Below, piece by piece: positions 9,944-17,617 of a DNA stretch of 47,651 nt. The notes beneath the pieces were generated by a model, which worked only from the letters and a program-made list of their open reading frames with translations, did not search any database and was not told the DNA's origin. A program made the translations under genes and the position numbers. The stretch covers positions 1 through 47,651 of the forward strand of contig DASPQJ010000012.1 of the NCBI GenBank assembly GCA_035625025.1, given 5' to 3'. How positions within the stretch are numbered: the first letter of the stretch is position 1; the number at the start of each line of letters is the position of its first letter. This stretch comes from Bog-793 sp035625025. Its GTDB lineage: Bacteria > Actinomycetota > Acidimicrobiia > Acidimicrobiales > Bog-793.

Positions 9944-12255
9944 CCTCGGACCAACCGGTGCTGATCGTCGTGGGCGCGGCCGGCGGCATGGGCCGCTGGC
10001 TCTGCCGCCACCTGTTCGCGACCGCCGACTGGGATCACGTCGTGCTGATCGACCGCGATCCGGCGATCTTTCGGATCGATTTCGGCTTCGGCTGCGCGGT
10101 GCAGCCCGGGGTCGTCGGCTACGAGACGGGTTTCGAGGCGGTCGACGAGTCGGGGGCCGCGATCGACCTCTCGGCGACGACCGCGCGGGTGTGCCTCGCC
10201 GTTCCGCAGTCCGAGTTGCCGCGGGTCGCCGCCTATCTCCTCCCCGCCCTCCATGCGAACTCGATCGTCTTCGACACGTCGTCCGCCAAGGTGGCCGCGT
10301 TGGCGACGCTGCGTGCCGCCCGACCCGACGTCTCGGTCTTCGGCATCCATCCCTTGTTCGGTCCCGCGGTGAAGTCGATGGATGGCCAGACGGTTGTCGT
10401 CTGTCCCACCGCCGCGGCGCCGTCCGGCCACGAATGGCTGGTCGATCTCGTCTCGAGGGCGGGCGGCATCGTGGAGACGGCGAGCGCCGAGGCGCACGAC
10501 CAGATCATGGCGTACGTCCAGTCGGCCTCGCACCAGGCGTTGCTCGTCTTCGCCGACGTCATCGCCAACTCGGGACACGAGATCGAGGGCGAGCTCTGGA
10601 AGCTGCGCACCCCGGTCTTCGAGACGCTTCTCGGACTGGCGTCGCGCGTGCTCAGCCCGGGCCAGGAGGAAACGACCGCGTCGATCGAGCTCACGACGGA
10701 CGGCGCCCGCGTCGCGGCCGAGTTCGAGCTCGCCCAGGATCGGTTGCGGTCCGCCGTGCGGACCGACGACGCCCAGAGCATCGCGTCGTACCTCGCCTCT
10801 GTTCGCGATGCCTTCGGCGGCACCTTCTTCACGACCCTGCAGCAGGCCTCCAACCTGGCGGTGGAAGCGACGCAGGTGACGCGCACGCAGCTGGCGAGCC
10901 AGCGCCGCGCCGGTGACCTGATCGCGCTGGAACACCGGGGCGCCGGCAAGCCGCCGCGGCTCGTCGTCGGCAGGATCCGGGAGCTCACGCCGACCACGGT
11001 GACGGTCGAGGAACTCCTCGTCGGCCCGCCGGGCCGAGCGGTCCTCGCCGAGAAGGCGGGGTTGGCGAACGCGGCGCGGCTCGGCGTCGCGCTCGGGGGC
11101 AAACGACACGTCGTCCGTTTCGGGCTCGCGCACGTGAGCGTCGTGTCGCCGAGCGAGCTCGACCGGGTCCTCGACCAGTGGCTCGGCCGGGTGTCGGACG
11201 ACGTGCGCGTGCTCGTGCCGGAGTCCGTCGCCGGGTCCGCGGTCGCGGCGGTCTGCGGGGCGGTCGCCTCGGTCGAGGCCGCGGAGCTCGTCAGCGAAGC
11301 GGTGTGGTTCGGCCAGCGCGAGGTGGTCGTGCGGGTCTCGGTGCGCGCCGACCGGGATCCCGGCGCCGTCGCCCAGCACGTCGCCGAGCGGGTCGACGAG
11401 GCCTATCGCTGGCCCGACGGGATCATCGCGCCCCTCGGCGACGACCACGTCGACGCGGTCGCCTTTCTCGGGCCGGTCGGCACTTTCTCGGAGATCGCCG
11501 CCCGTCGGGCGGCCGATCTCATCGGCCGGCCCGACGCTGCGCTCGTGCCGGGCGAGAGCTTCGACGCGGTGATCGACTCCGTCGTCGAAGGGCGCGCCGC
11601 ACTCGCGGTACTGCCGATCGTCAACTCCTCGTCGGGACTCGTCGAGCTGGCGGCGCAGGGACTGCTTCGCAGCCGCGCGCTCGTCGCCGGCGGGGTGATC
11701 GACGTGTCCGTCACCTTCGACGCCTACGCCGTCGAGGGCGATCTTCAGACTTTGGGCGCTACTCCAGTCGTCTACAGCCATCCGCAGGCCTTTGCGCAGT
11801 GCTCGCATTTCCTCGGGCGACTCGGCTGGAAGAGCGTCGCCTGCGATTCGACGGCGGCGGCGTGCGCGCAGGCGGGTCGCACCAGGGACGGGATCGCCAT
11901 CGCGGCGCGGGGGCAGGCCGAATCGTACGGACTCGTGACCGTGGCGCGCGACGTCGGCGACCTGTCGGGGGTGCTGACGCGGTTTCTCGTCCTCGGTCGC
12001 GCCGGCGCCTTCGTTGAGAACGTCTCGGCGCACGACCCCACCTACCGTCGCCTCTGGCTGGTCGAGCGCGACGAGAAGCTCGAGCCGGCGAGACACGCGG
12101 GATCGGGCGCGCGCTTCGACGAGATCGTCGTCGGGGGGTCCCGCGTCGCCCTCGTCGTCACGACGAGCCCGCGTCGGCCGGCCCCGAAGGCGAAGTCGTT
12201 GGCGCTCGGTTACCTGCCGTGGTCCCCGAGGACCCCGCTCGTGCGGGTGCAGTAG
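9940..12255 (+). CDS. TyrA-PheA fusion: prephenate dehydrogenase / prephenate dehydratase with unknown middle region
   Basis: A 771-residue fusion. Residues 1-312 are a TyrA-type dehydrogenase: NAD(P) loop VGAAGGMGRWL (11-21), catalytic His in FGIHPLFGP (134-142), and HDQIMAYVQSASH (186-198) as in E. coli TyrA. Residues 313-503 match nothing I recognise; 420-495 have a beta-alpha-beta pattern that might be ferredoxin-like. Residues 505-687 are a PheA-type dehydratase: AFLGPVGTFSE (508-518), YSHPQAFAQC (612-621), STAAAC (637-642) and LTRF (679-682). The usual VENS/IENS motif is IVNSSSG (560-566). The C-terminal 84 residues lack the GAL and ESRP motifs of the ACT domain that binds phenylalanine. 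A chorismate mutase domain is absent, but aroH lies at 33436. The ATG overlaps the upstream stop. Confidence 0.9.
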   Translation: MTSDQPVLIVVGAAGGMGRWLCRHLFATADWDHVVLIDRDPAIFRIDFGFGCAVQPGVVGYETGFEAVDESGAAIDLSATTARVCLAVPQSELPRVAAYLLPALHANSIVFDTSSAKVAALATLRAARPDVSVFGIHPLFGPAVKSMDGQTVVVCPTAAAPSGHEWLVDLVSRAGGIVETASAEAHDQIMAYVQSASHQALLVFADVIANSGHEIEGELWKLRTPVFETLLGLASRVLSPGQEETTASIELTTDGARVAAEFELAQDRLRSAVRTDDAQSIASYLASVRDAFGGTFFTTLQQASNLAVEATQVTRTQLASQRRAGDLIALEHRGAGKPPRLVVGRIRELTPTTVTVEELLVGPPGRAVLAEKAGLANAARLGVALGGKRHVVRFGLAHVSVVSPSELDRVLDQWLGRVSDDVRVLVPESVAGSAVAAVCGAVASVEAAELVSEAVWFGQREVVVRVSVRADRDPGAVAQHVAERVDEAYRWPDGIIAPLGDDHVDAVAFLGPVGTFSEIAARRAADLIGRPDAALVPGESFDAVIDSVVEGRAALAVLPIVNSSSGLVELAAQGLLRSRALVAGGVIDVSVTFDAYAVEGDLQTLGATPVVYSHPQAFAQCSHFLGRLGWKSVACDSTAAACAQAGRTRDGIAIAARGQAESYGLVTVARDVGDLSGVLTRFLVLGRAGAFVENVSAHDPTYRRLWLVERDEKLEPARHAGSGARFDEIVVGGSRVALVVTTSPRRPAPKAKSLALGYLPWSPRTPLVRVQ

Positions 12256-12300
12256 GCGCCGGCGGTCGGTGGGGAGGGACGCCTGGCGCCCCGGGAATGC

Positions 12301-12330
12301 TTGTTCGCCCCGAATCGCGCTGCCTACAGT
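12301..12330 (+). promoter_or_regulatory. candidate promoter of the secreted-protein operon
   Basis: TTGTTC (12301-12306) and TACAGT (12325-12330) are 18 bp apart, followed by a leader of about 50 nt and a Shine-Dalgarno GGAGG at 12381-12385. Just upstream, two GGCGCC copies (12255-12260 and 12285-12290) could form a 6-bp terminator stem for the aromatic operon. Confidence 0.45.
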
Positions 12331-12389
12331 GCTGCTGTCGCCTGAGAAGCAGGTTCCACGTCATGGCCGAGCTGGGTCGCGGAGGCTGA

Positions 12390-13856
12390 ATGCGAGGCGG
12401 GACCCGTCTTCTCGTCACCGGCCGAGCTGGCCACGGCGTGCGCATCGGGTCCTGCGCGATAGCGCTCGCGTTGGGGGGTTTGCTGGCGACCGCGCCACCG
12501 GTCGTCGCGACCTCCGGTTCGGTCAGCATCCTCGCGTTCCGCCTGAACCCGCCGCAGCGCTCCGCCGACGAGGCGGCGCTGCGCAGTGAGTACTCCAAGG
12601 TCTCCGGCGAGCTCTACGCGGCGTTGATGAACCACAGCTGCGCCAAAGACCTCCCGGGGCTGTATTCCCAGCTCGCCGCGGCGACGAGCATGCTCGACAA
12701 CATCGACAGCTCCTACGGCGTGATGCTCGACGTCTACTACAGCCTCGACTCGAGCACGCTCGCCGACCTCGGGATCATGGCGGCGGACGTCAACGCGATC
12801 GCCGGCTCGCTCGTGGCCGCCTACGCCGGCTTGGGGCCGGCCGAGGCGGCCCTCACGGCGGTGGGCACGCCAGCGGCGCGGGCGGCGCTGGGCGCGGTCA
12901 CCTCGCTGGCGGGGATCTTGCAGACGGAGCGCTCGGCGGCTGCCGCGGGCACGCACACCTATGAGGACACGATCACCGATGTCGCCAACGGCGCCAGCGC
13001 CTTTGCCGCCATAGTCGACCCCATTGCCAATGAGGGCAGGGCGTCTCTCGGTGCCGCGGGCGGCGCGTTGGTCTCGTTCGCGTCAGCGATCACGAGCCTG
13101 ACCTCGCTCATCAACAACTACAAGACGGCGGCACGCGACGCCGGGGCGCTCGCCAACGCCTACGCCCAAGCCGCGGGTCTTTACGACGCCAACTTGGCCC
13201 GCCTCGGGGCCATCTTGGCGGGCCTGGAAGCGGGACTCGCGGCCTGCCGGCAAGTGCCGCCGCCGATCGTCGTCCAGTCGCAGTCGGTCTCTGTCCCGAA
13301 GCAGGCCTCGATCAACTTCTCCTACTGCAACGGTCTCGTGTGCGGCAACTCGGAGAATGCCGACTGCGTTTCCAACCTGTGGATGCCGCAGTTCGAAGGC
13401 AGCGTCCCACCGGTGCTGACCTTCGAACCGCCGTACCCCGGGGCGCGGGTGCTCTCGGTTGAGATCTCGGCGGGTGACGGCGGTCCGCCGACGGCCTACA
13501 GCTACGCGAGCGGCGCTGACTGGAGCGGATGGAACCCGGAGCTGTCCGCGAGCGTCCCGGCGGTCTCCGCCGACGGCGCGTTGCGGATCGCGCTCGGCGG
13601 GTCGAGCGTTGGCGACGACCCGCTGTTGCTCAGCCGACACGAGTACGGCATCACCTGCGGGCTGAGCGACGATCAGTACAAGGCGTTCCTCGCCAAGTAC
13701 GGGTCGACGTTCGTCAACACCTACACGCAAGAGACTGTGACGGTCGTCTGGGGCCCTCCCGGGTCGGTACCAAGCGTCTGGGGTCCGACCGGTTCGCCAC
13801 CGAACTCGGCCCCGACGACCTCCGTCAGCCCGGTCACACCGATGGGTGCATGGTGA
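12390..13856 (+). CDS. secreted protein of unknown function
   Basis: A 488-residue exported protein. The N-terminus has a basic stretch, a hydrophobic core (about residues 18-36) and a likely signal peptidase site after PPVVA near residue 40. Residues 60-290 are Ala-rich and helical, with long runs lacking charge, and may form a helical bundle. Residues 300-440 are richer in beta-type sequence and hold four or more Cys (YCNGLVCGNSENADCVSN near 312-328, and TCGL), suggesting disulphides outside the cell. The tail is Pro/Ser/Thr-rich. GGAGG lies 4 nt before the ATG. It overlaps the next gene by 7 bp, so the three exported proteins form an operon. I do not recognise the family. Confidence 0.75.
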   Translation: MRGGTRLLVTGRAGHGVRIGSCAIALALGGLLATAPPVVATSGSVSILAFRLNPPQRSADEAALRSEYSKVSGELYAALMNHSCAKDLPGLYSQLAAATSMLDNIDSSYGVMLDVYYSLDSSTLADLGIMAADVNAIAGSLVAAYAGLGPAEAALTAVGTPAARAALGAVTSLAGILQTERSAAAAGTHTYEDTITDVANGASAFAAIVDPIANEGRASLGAAGGALVSFASAITSLTSLINNYKTAARDAGALANAYAQAAGLYDANLARLGAILAGLEAGLAACRQVPPPIVVQSQSVSVPKQASINFSYCNGLVCGNSENADCVSNLWMPQFEGSVPPVLTFEPPYPGARVLSVEISAGDGGPPTAYSYASGADWSGWNPELSASVPAVSADGALRIALGGSSVGDDPLLLSRHEYGITCGLSDDQYKAFLAKYGSTFVNTYTQETVTVVWGPPGSVPSVWGPTGSPPNSAPTTSVSPVTPMGAW

Positions 13857-14950
13857 GGCCCAGCCGACGCCAGCGCGGAGGGGTCAGCCTCGCGGCCGGC
13901 GCGGCACTGATCGTCGCGGCGGGCGTGCTCTCGGCGACGAGCGACGCCTCGACCGCGTCGAAGATCAACTACCTGCGCGTCGCCGACGCCATCTGCGCGC
14001 GCGGCGTCGCCCGCGAGAACGCCCTCGGGAACCGGCCGTTCAAACTGGCAGAGCTTCCGTCCTGGCTCGACAAGAACGCCGCCATCGTACGCGCCGATCT
14101 CACGGCGCTGCGCAAGCTCACCCCACCGCCGGGTGATGCGGCCGAGGTGGGACAGATCTTCTCGTTGCTCGACGACGCCCTGGCCCAGGTGCCGACGATC
14201 GACCGGGCGGCGCGCGCCCACCATCCGCAGGCGGTCGACAAGGCGTTCTCCGCGATGCTGGCGGACTACGCCAGCGCCGACGTGCAGGCGCGGGCCTTCG
14301 GCTTCACGGTTTGCGGCGCCTCGGCGGCGGCGACGACGTCGGCGCCATTGCCCGACGAGACCATCGTCACCACGCCGTCGAGCACGCTCCCGGCCCCCGC
14401 GGACGCCTCGCTGCGCCACGTAACGGTGTTCGTCCAGACGGACAGCGCCTGGAGCTCGGTGCTCGCCGATGGCCAGTTCGCCTCGAGTGGCACCGTGCCC
14501 ACGGCGGTCGCCTCGTTGCTCACCGGATTCGGCCTCCACGCGACGCCGGCGACGGTCGCGACGGCGCTGACGAAGTCCGGAGCCTGGAACCCGACGACCG
14601 GCGCGAACTGGAGCGCGGTCTCCTCCTATGTCGCCTCGGTCGTACCTCCCGGACACGGAGCCCAATCGCTCGAGGTCAGCCCGGTCACGCTTTCAGCGGC
14701 CGCGCAGGCTCTCGCTCCCGCTTACGGGGCGCCGGCACCCGCGCTCTACCTCGTTGCGTGGACCGAGCCGGGCACGAAGACGCCGACGATCACCGACGAG
14801 TCGGCCTTTGTGCTCGTGAGCTATGACCCGGCGGCGGACGAGTTCGGCGTCGTCGACCCGACGTCGGGTGCGACGACGATGCAGTTCTTCGCCGTCGCGC
14901 AGGGCAACCCGTGGTTGGTTCAGGTGACCGAACCGGTCGGAAGCCCGTGA
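13850..14950 (+). CDS. exported protein with helical Cys-pair domain and C39-peptidase-like domain lacking the Cys
   Basis: A 366-residue protein with an N-terminal signal or anchor (RRQRGG followed by a hydrophobic run, residues 7-30). Residues 38-157 resemble a helical extracellular domain common in actinobacteria, with Cys49 (ADAICARG) and Cys155 (FTVCGAS) that could pair. Residues 188-345 have the rhythm of a C39-like peptidase domain: W201, DG near 208, GTVPTAVASLLTGFG (214-228), then TKSGAWNPTTGANWSAV. In active C39-like enzymes a Cys occupies the place near GTVP; none is present, so this domain would be non-catalytic. The C39 match is my inference from pattern only. ATG 13850 overlaps the previous stop and the end overlaps the next GTG. 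Confidence 0.7.
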   Translation: MVRPSRRQRGGVSLAAGAALIVAAGVLSATSDASTASKINYLRVADAICARGVARENALGNRPFKLAELPSWLDKNAAIVRADLTALRKLTPPPGDAAEVGQIFSLLDDALAQVPTIDRAARAHHPQAVDKAFSAMLADYASADVQARAFGFTVCGASAAATTSAPLPDETIVTTPSSTLPAPADASLRHVTVFVQTDSAWSSVLADGQFASSGTVPTAVASLLTGFGLHATPATVATALTKSGAWNPTTGANWSAVSSYVASVVPPGHGAQSLEVSPVTLSAAAQALAPAYGAPAPALYLVAWTEPGTKTPTITDESAFVLVSYDPAADEFGVVDPTSGATTMQFFAVAQGNPWLVQVTEPVGSP

Positions 14951-15381
14951 CGCCGCGTTCTTGTCGCCCGCTCGCCTCGCTCGTGGCGATCATCGCCGCC
15001 GGCTCCGTCCTTTGCCTTGCGAGCTGCGGCGGTGGGACGAGCTCGACGGGGGCGCACGTCGGCTTTTCCGGTCGGACGCCGCTCGCCGTGGCCGGTCTCG
15101 GCACACCGGTCTCGGTCGGCGGTTCCTGTGTCGTGAGCTACGAGATCGCCGCTGACGGATTGGTGAACGGCCAGCAGGACTACTCGCTGACGCTGTCGAT
15201 CTCCCAGGATCCCGCCAACCCGGGTGACCTCGTGATCGTGCTCTCCTCCGACCCGTCGTGCGTCAGCCAGGCGAACGCCGCGGTCGCCACGGTGACCGCG
15301 AAGCTCGGGCTGACGGGGAATCCGGGCGCCCTCACCGTCTGGTACCTGACCGCCTCGGGACGCAGACTCCCGGCGCCGTAG
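14947..15381 (+). CDS. small lipoprotein of unknown function
   Basis: A 144-residue protein with a lipoprotein signal: a hydrophobic stretch then the lipobox LASC followed by GGG (residues 22-28 region), so the Cys is probably lipidated and the protein anchored on the outer face of the membrane. The mature part is Gly/Ser/Thr-rich at first, with one further Cys pair (GSCVVSYE and SDPSCVSQ). The GTG start at 14947 overlaps the preceding stop. Third gene of the exported-protein operon; family unknown. Confidence 0.75.
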   Translation: MTPRSCRPLASLVAIIAAGSVLCLASCGGGTSSTGAHVGFSGRTPLAVAGLGTPVSVGGSCVVSYEIAADGLVNGQQDYSLTLSISQDPANPGDLVIVLSSDPSCVSQANAAVATVTAKLGLTGNPGALTVWYLTASGRRLPAP

Positions 15382-15452
15382 TCGGGCCGGCGATCGTGCC
15401 GGTGCCGTTGCCCGGCGAGGCCAAGCTCCGCGGGGATTTGTCTACCGGCGTG

Positions 15453-15458
15453 TAGCGT
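15453..15458 (+). promoter_or_regulatory. -10 hexamer TAGCGT, leaderless start of the TPR gene
   Basis: TAGCGT ends 6 nt before GTG 15465. The same hexamer at the same spacing precedes scpA, which supports transcription starting on the start codon. Confidence 0.55.
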
Positions 15459-15464
15459 CCAGGT

Positions 15465-16979
15465 GTGGCCGAATCCTCCGGTTCTCGGGGTTCTTTGCCG
15501 CCAGGGGCATCGCCACCCGCGGCGGTTCGTCGGGGCGCGCCGGCCGTCTCCCGCCAGGGTCCGGTGCGCCAGTCGCGGCGGTCCCAGCCACGCCGTACGT
15601 CGCGGGAGGAACGTCGAACCGGGCGTGCCGACGGGGCGCGGACGCCGGGGCGAGCTTCTGGGGGCGCGCCGGTCTCCCGGCGCGACACGAATAGACGGGC
15701 GGCACCGGCTCCTACCTTCGGCAGCGAGAGGGAAAAGTCATCCCGCGCCCGATTGGGGCGGGCCCCGGCCCCGGGGCAGAAGAGTCCTGCGCCGGACGGG
15801 GCGGCGGCGTCGCGCCGCGGCCGATCGGCCCGTGACGCGGGCCGAACCGAGAAGACGATGCGCCTTGAGCCGGGCAGATCTCGGACCGAGACGGGGCGGG
15901 AAAGGGGCCGCGGGCCGCGGCGCGCGATGAGCACCCGCATCCGGGACGCCGGGGGCGCTCCGGCGCGGACCGATCCCTTTTCCGGTCGGCAAGCCACGGT
16001 CCGCAGGGCCGCGCCGGAGCGCCCCCGTCGAGGGCCGCGGACGGGCGTACCGGGCCTACGGGAGAGTTCGGGCGAGGACTTTCGTCGTGCCAGTCGCGCC
16101 GGATGGGGCGGCGTGGCCCGCCGAGGCGCCGTCGTCGTCCGCCGGGACCCGGCCCGGGGTCGCGCCGGGGTCGGCCCGGGCGCCAGCGGGCGGGACGCTT
16201 CCCGGCGCGAGACGCCGCAAGCCCCGCGGGCGGCGGCGCCGGCGCGGTGGCGCGCCGCGGGTCCGGCGCCGCCGGGGACCGCCGGGGAAACCCCGCGAGC
16301 AAGGAGTGCCGCGTCTCGGGCCCGAGCGGGCCTGGCGCGCCGGCGCGCCCGGGTCGCGGCGGAGGCTCTCGAAGCGGGGTTCCGCTCCGCCGGGGTGGCG
16401 AGGCTCGCGGCGCACCTCGAGGCCCGTCTCGCCGAGGCCGCCCGCGCCTACGCCCGGGACCGCTACTACGACGCGACGGCGATCTTGCGCGAGATCGCAG
16501 GGGCGACCCCGGGGGTCGCGGCGGTCCGCGAGCTCTACGGTCTCACGCTCTACCGCCTCGGCAACTGGAAAGGGGCGTTGCGGGAACTGCGGGCCTTCGC
16601 CCAGCTGACAGGCTCGGTCGACCAGCACCCCGTGCTCGCCGACTGCGAACGCGCCCTCGGCCACGACGATCGGGTCGCCGAGATCTGGTCGGAGCTGCGC
16701 CGGGCGGGAGCCAGCCGCGATGTCCTCGCCGAGGGGCGCCTCGTGATGGCCGGTTCACTCGCCGATCGCGGCCGCATTGACGAGGCGATCGCGTTGCTCC
16801 GACCCGCGGCGCGCCGCGTCCGCAACCCCCGCGAGCGCCACGTTCGGCAGTGGTACCTGCTCGCCGACCTCTACGAGCGCAGCGGCGACGTGCCCCGCGC
16901 CCGCGAACTTTTCACGCGGGTGGTAGCGGCCGACCCCGGGCTCTCCGACGCCGTCGAACGGTTGGCCGCGCTGCGCTGA
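15465..16979 (+). CDS. TPR protein with a ~290-residue arginine-rich N-terminal tail
   Basis: A 504-residue protein. Residues 1 to about 290 are low complexity, very rich in Arg, Gly, Ala and Pro (for example REERRTGRADGARTPGR), and surely disordered. The folded part (about 300-504) is helical repeats with VRELYGLTLYRLGNWKGAL, HPVLADCERALGHDDR, GSLADRGRIDEAIALL and LADLYERSGDVPRARELF, which match the TPR protein encoded before the HAD phosphatase in many actinobacteria (Rv1691-like in M. tuberculosis). Orthologues also carry charged, RNA-binding-like tails, though this one is unusually long. Function is unknown; RNA or ribosome association is a guess from the tail. The tail is maintained as an open frame in GC-rich sequence, so frame alone is weak evidence there. 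Confidence 0.8.
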   Translation: MAESSGSRGSLPPGASPPAAVRRGAPAVSRQGPVRQSRRSQPRRTSREERRTGRADGARTPGRASGGAPVSRRDTNRRAAPAPTFGSEREKSSRARLGRAPAPGQKSPAPDGAAASRRGRSARDAGRTEKTMRLEPGRSRTETGRERGRGPRRAMSTRIRDAGGAPARTDPFSGRQATVRRAAPERPRRGPRTGVPGLRESSGEDFRRASRAGWGGVARRGAVVVRRDPARGRAGVGPGASGRDASRRETPQAPRAAAPARWRAAGPAPPGTAGETPRARSAASRARAGLARRRARVAAEALEAGFRSAGVARLAAHLEARLAEAARAYARDRYYDATAILREIAGATPGVAAVRELYGLTLYRLGNWKGALRELRAFAQLTGSVDQHPVLADCERALGHDDRVAEIWSELRRAGASRDVLAEGRLVMAGSLADRGRIDEAIALLRPAARRVRNPRERHVRQWYLLADLYERSGDVPRARELFTRVVAADPGLSDAVERLAALR

Positions 16980-16993
16980 CGTCCCGTGCCGGG

Positions 16994-17029
16994 GCGCCCT
17001 TCGGTCCGCCGAGGCGGAGGAAAGGGCGC
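16994..17029 (+). terminator. GC-rich hairpin after the TPR gene
   Basis: GCGCCCTT (16994-17001) pairs with AAGGGCGC (17022-17029), and an inner CCGCC (17006-17010) pairs with GGCGG (17013-17017). It begins 15 nt after the stop codon. No U-run. Confidence 0.55.
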
Positions 17030-17579
17030 GGCTGGGGCCGCGGCGCAAAGGTAGGGATCCCGGGGCGTCAATCGGCGCGCTCTCGCCGAGGAAGCGGGCG
17101 ATCGCTCCACCACGAGTCGAAGACCGTCGCGCGTGAGCGGCTGATCCTCAGGGCCCGGACTTCATCGATCGCGTCGTGCTCGACCGCGACCGTCCGATTC
17201 CCGTCCGGCGCAGCCTCGCTGCCGTCTTCGCCCCCGGTCGTCTCGGTCATACGGGCTACCTGTCGCTCTTCCCCGTCGACAGGGTCGAACGCTGCGCGGC
17301 GGCGAGCCGCACCAAGAACCCGCAGCACTTCGACCCGCAGACGATCGTCGAGCCCGCCAGGCCGCCGACTGCCGTGCCGTGGCGACGGCCTCGCCCCGGC
17401 GGTGCCGAAGGCCGTCATCGACGAGCGCCGGCGGCAGGGCCTCGTCCTCGGGCGCACGGCCCGGCGGCGGGCGACTGCCGAAGGCGTCGAGATCGTCCCC
17501 ACCGTCGAGCACGTCTATTCGGACGAGTCGATCACGGTCGCTTGAAGGCGCTTGAACCGGGAAGGTTGCGATGCTCCAG
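17030..17579. other. intergenic stretch with a possible gene relic
   Basis: About 640 bases separate the TPR gene from korA. On the plus strand, 17137-17390 reads protein-like sequence in one frame (FIDRVVLDRDRPIPVRRSL, then GRLGHTGYLSLFPVDRVE) and 17390-17545 continues in another (VPKAVIDERRRQGL, ending EGVEIVPTVEHVYSDESITV-A-stop). This would fit a gene broken by a frameshift, but I recognise neither part and codon bias alone can create such frames at this GC content. No start signal is evident. Otherwise I see nothing here. Confidence 0.25.
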
Positions 17580-17585
17580 TACGAT
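17580..17585 (+). promoter_or_regulatory. -10 hexamer TACGAT upstream of korA
   Basis: TACGAT would start a transcript near 17592, giving a 5' leader of about 25 nt before GTG 17618. The leader contains GGGAAG (17598-17603), a weak Shine-Dalgarno at a longer than usual distance. Confidence 0.35.
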
Positions 17586-17617
17586 GGAGCCCTGACCGGG
17601 AAGACAGGCAACTAGTC

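Noticed and set aside
9694..12096. 800-codon minus-strand open frame
   Set aside because: Antisense shadow of the TyrA-PheA fusion; no recognisable domain.
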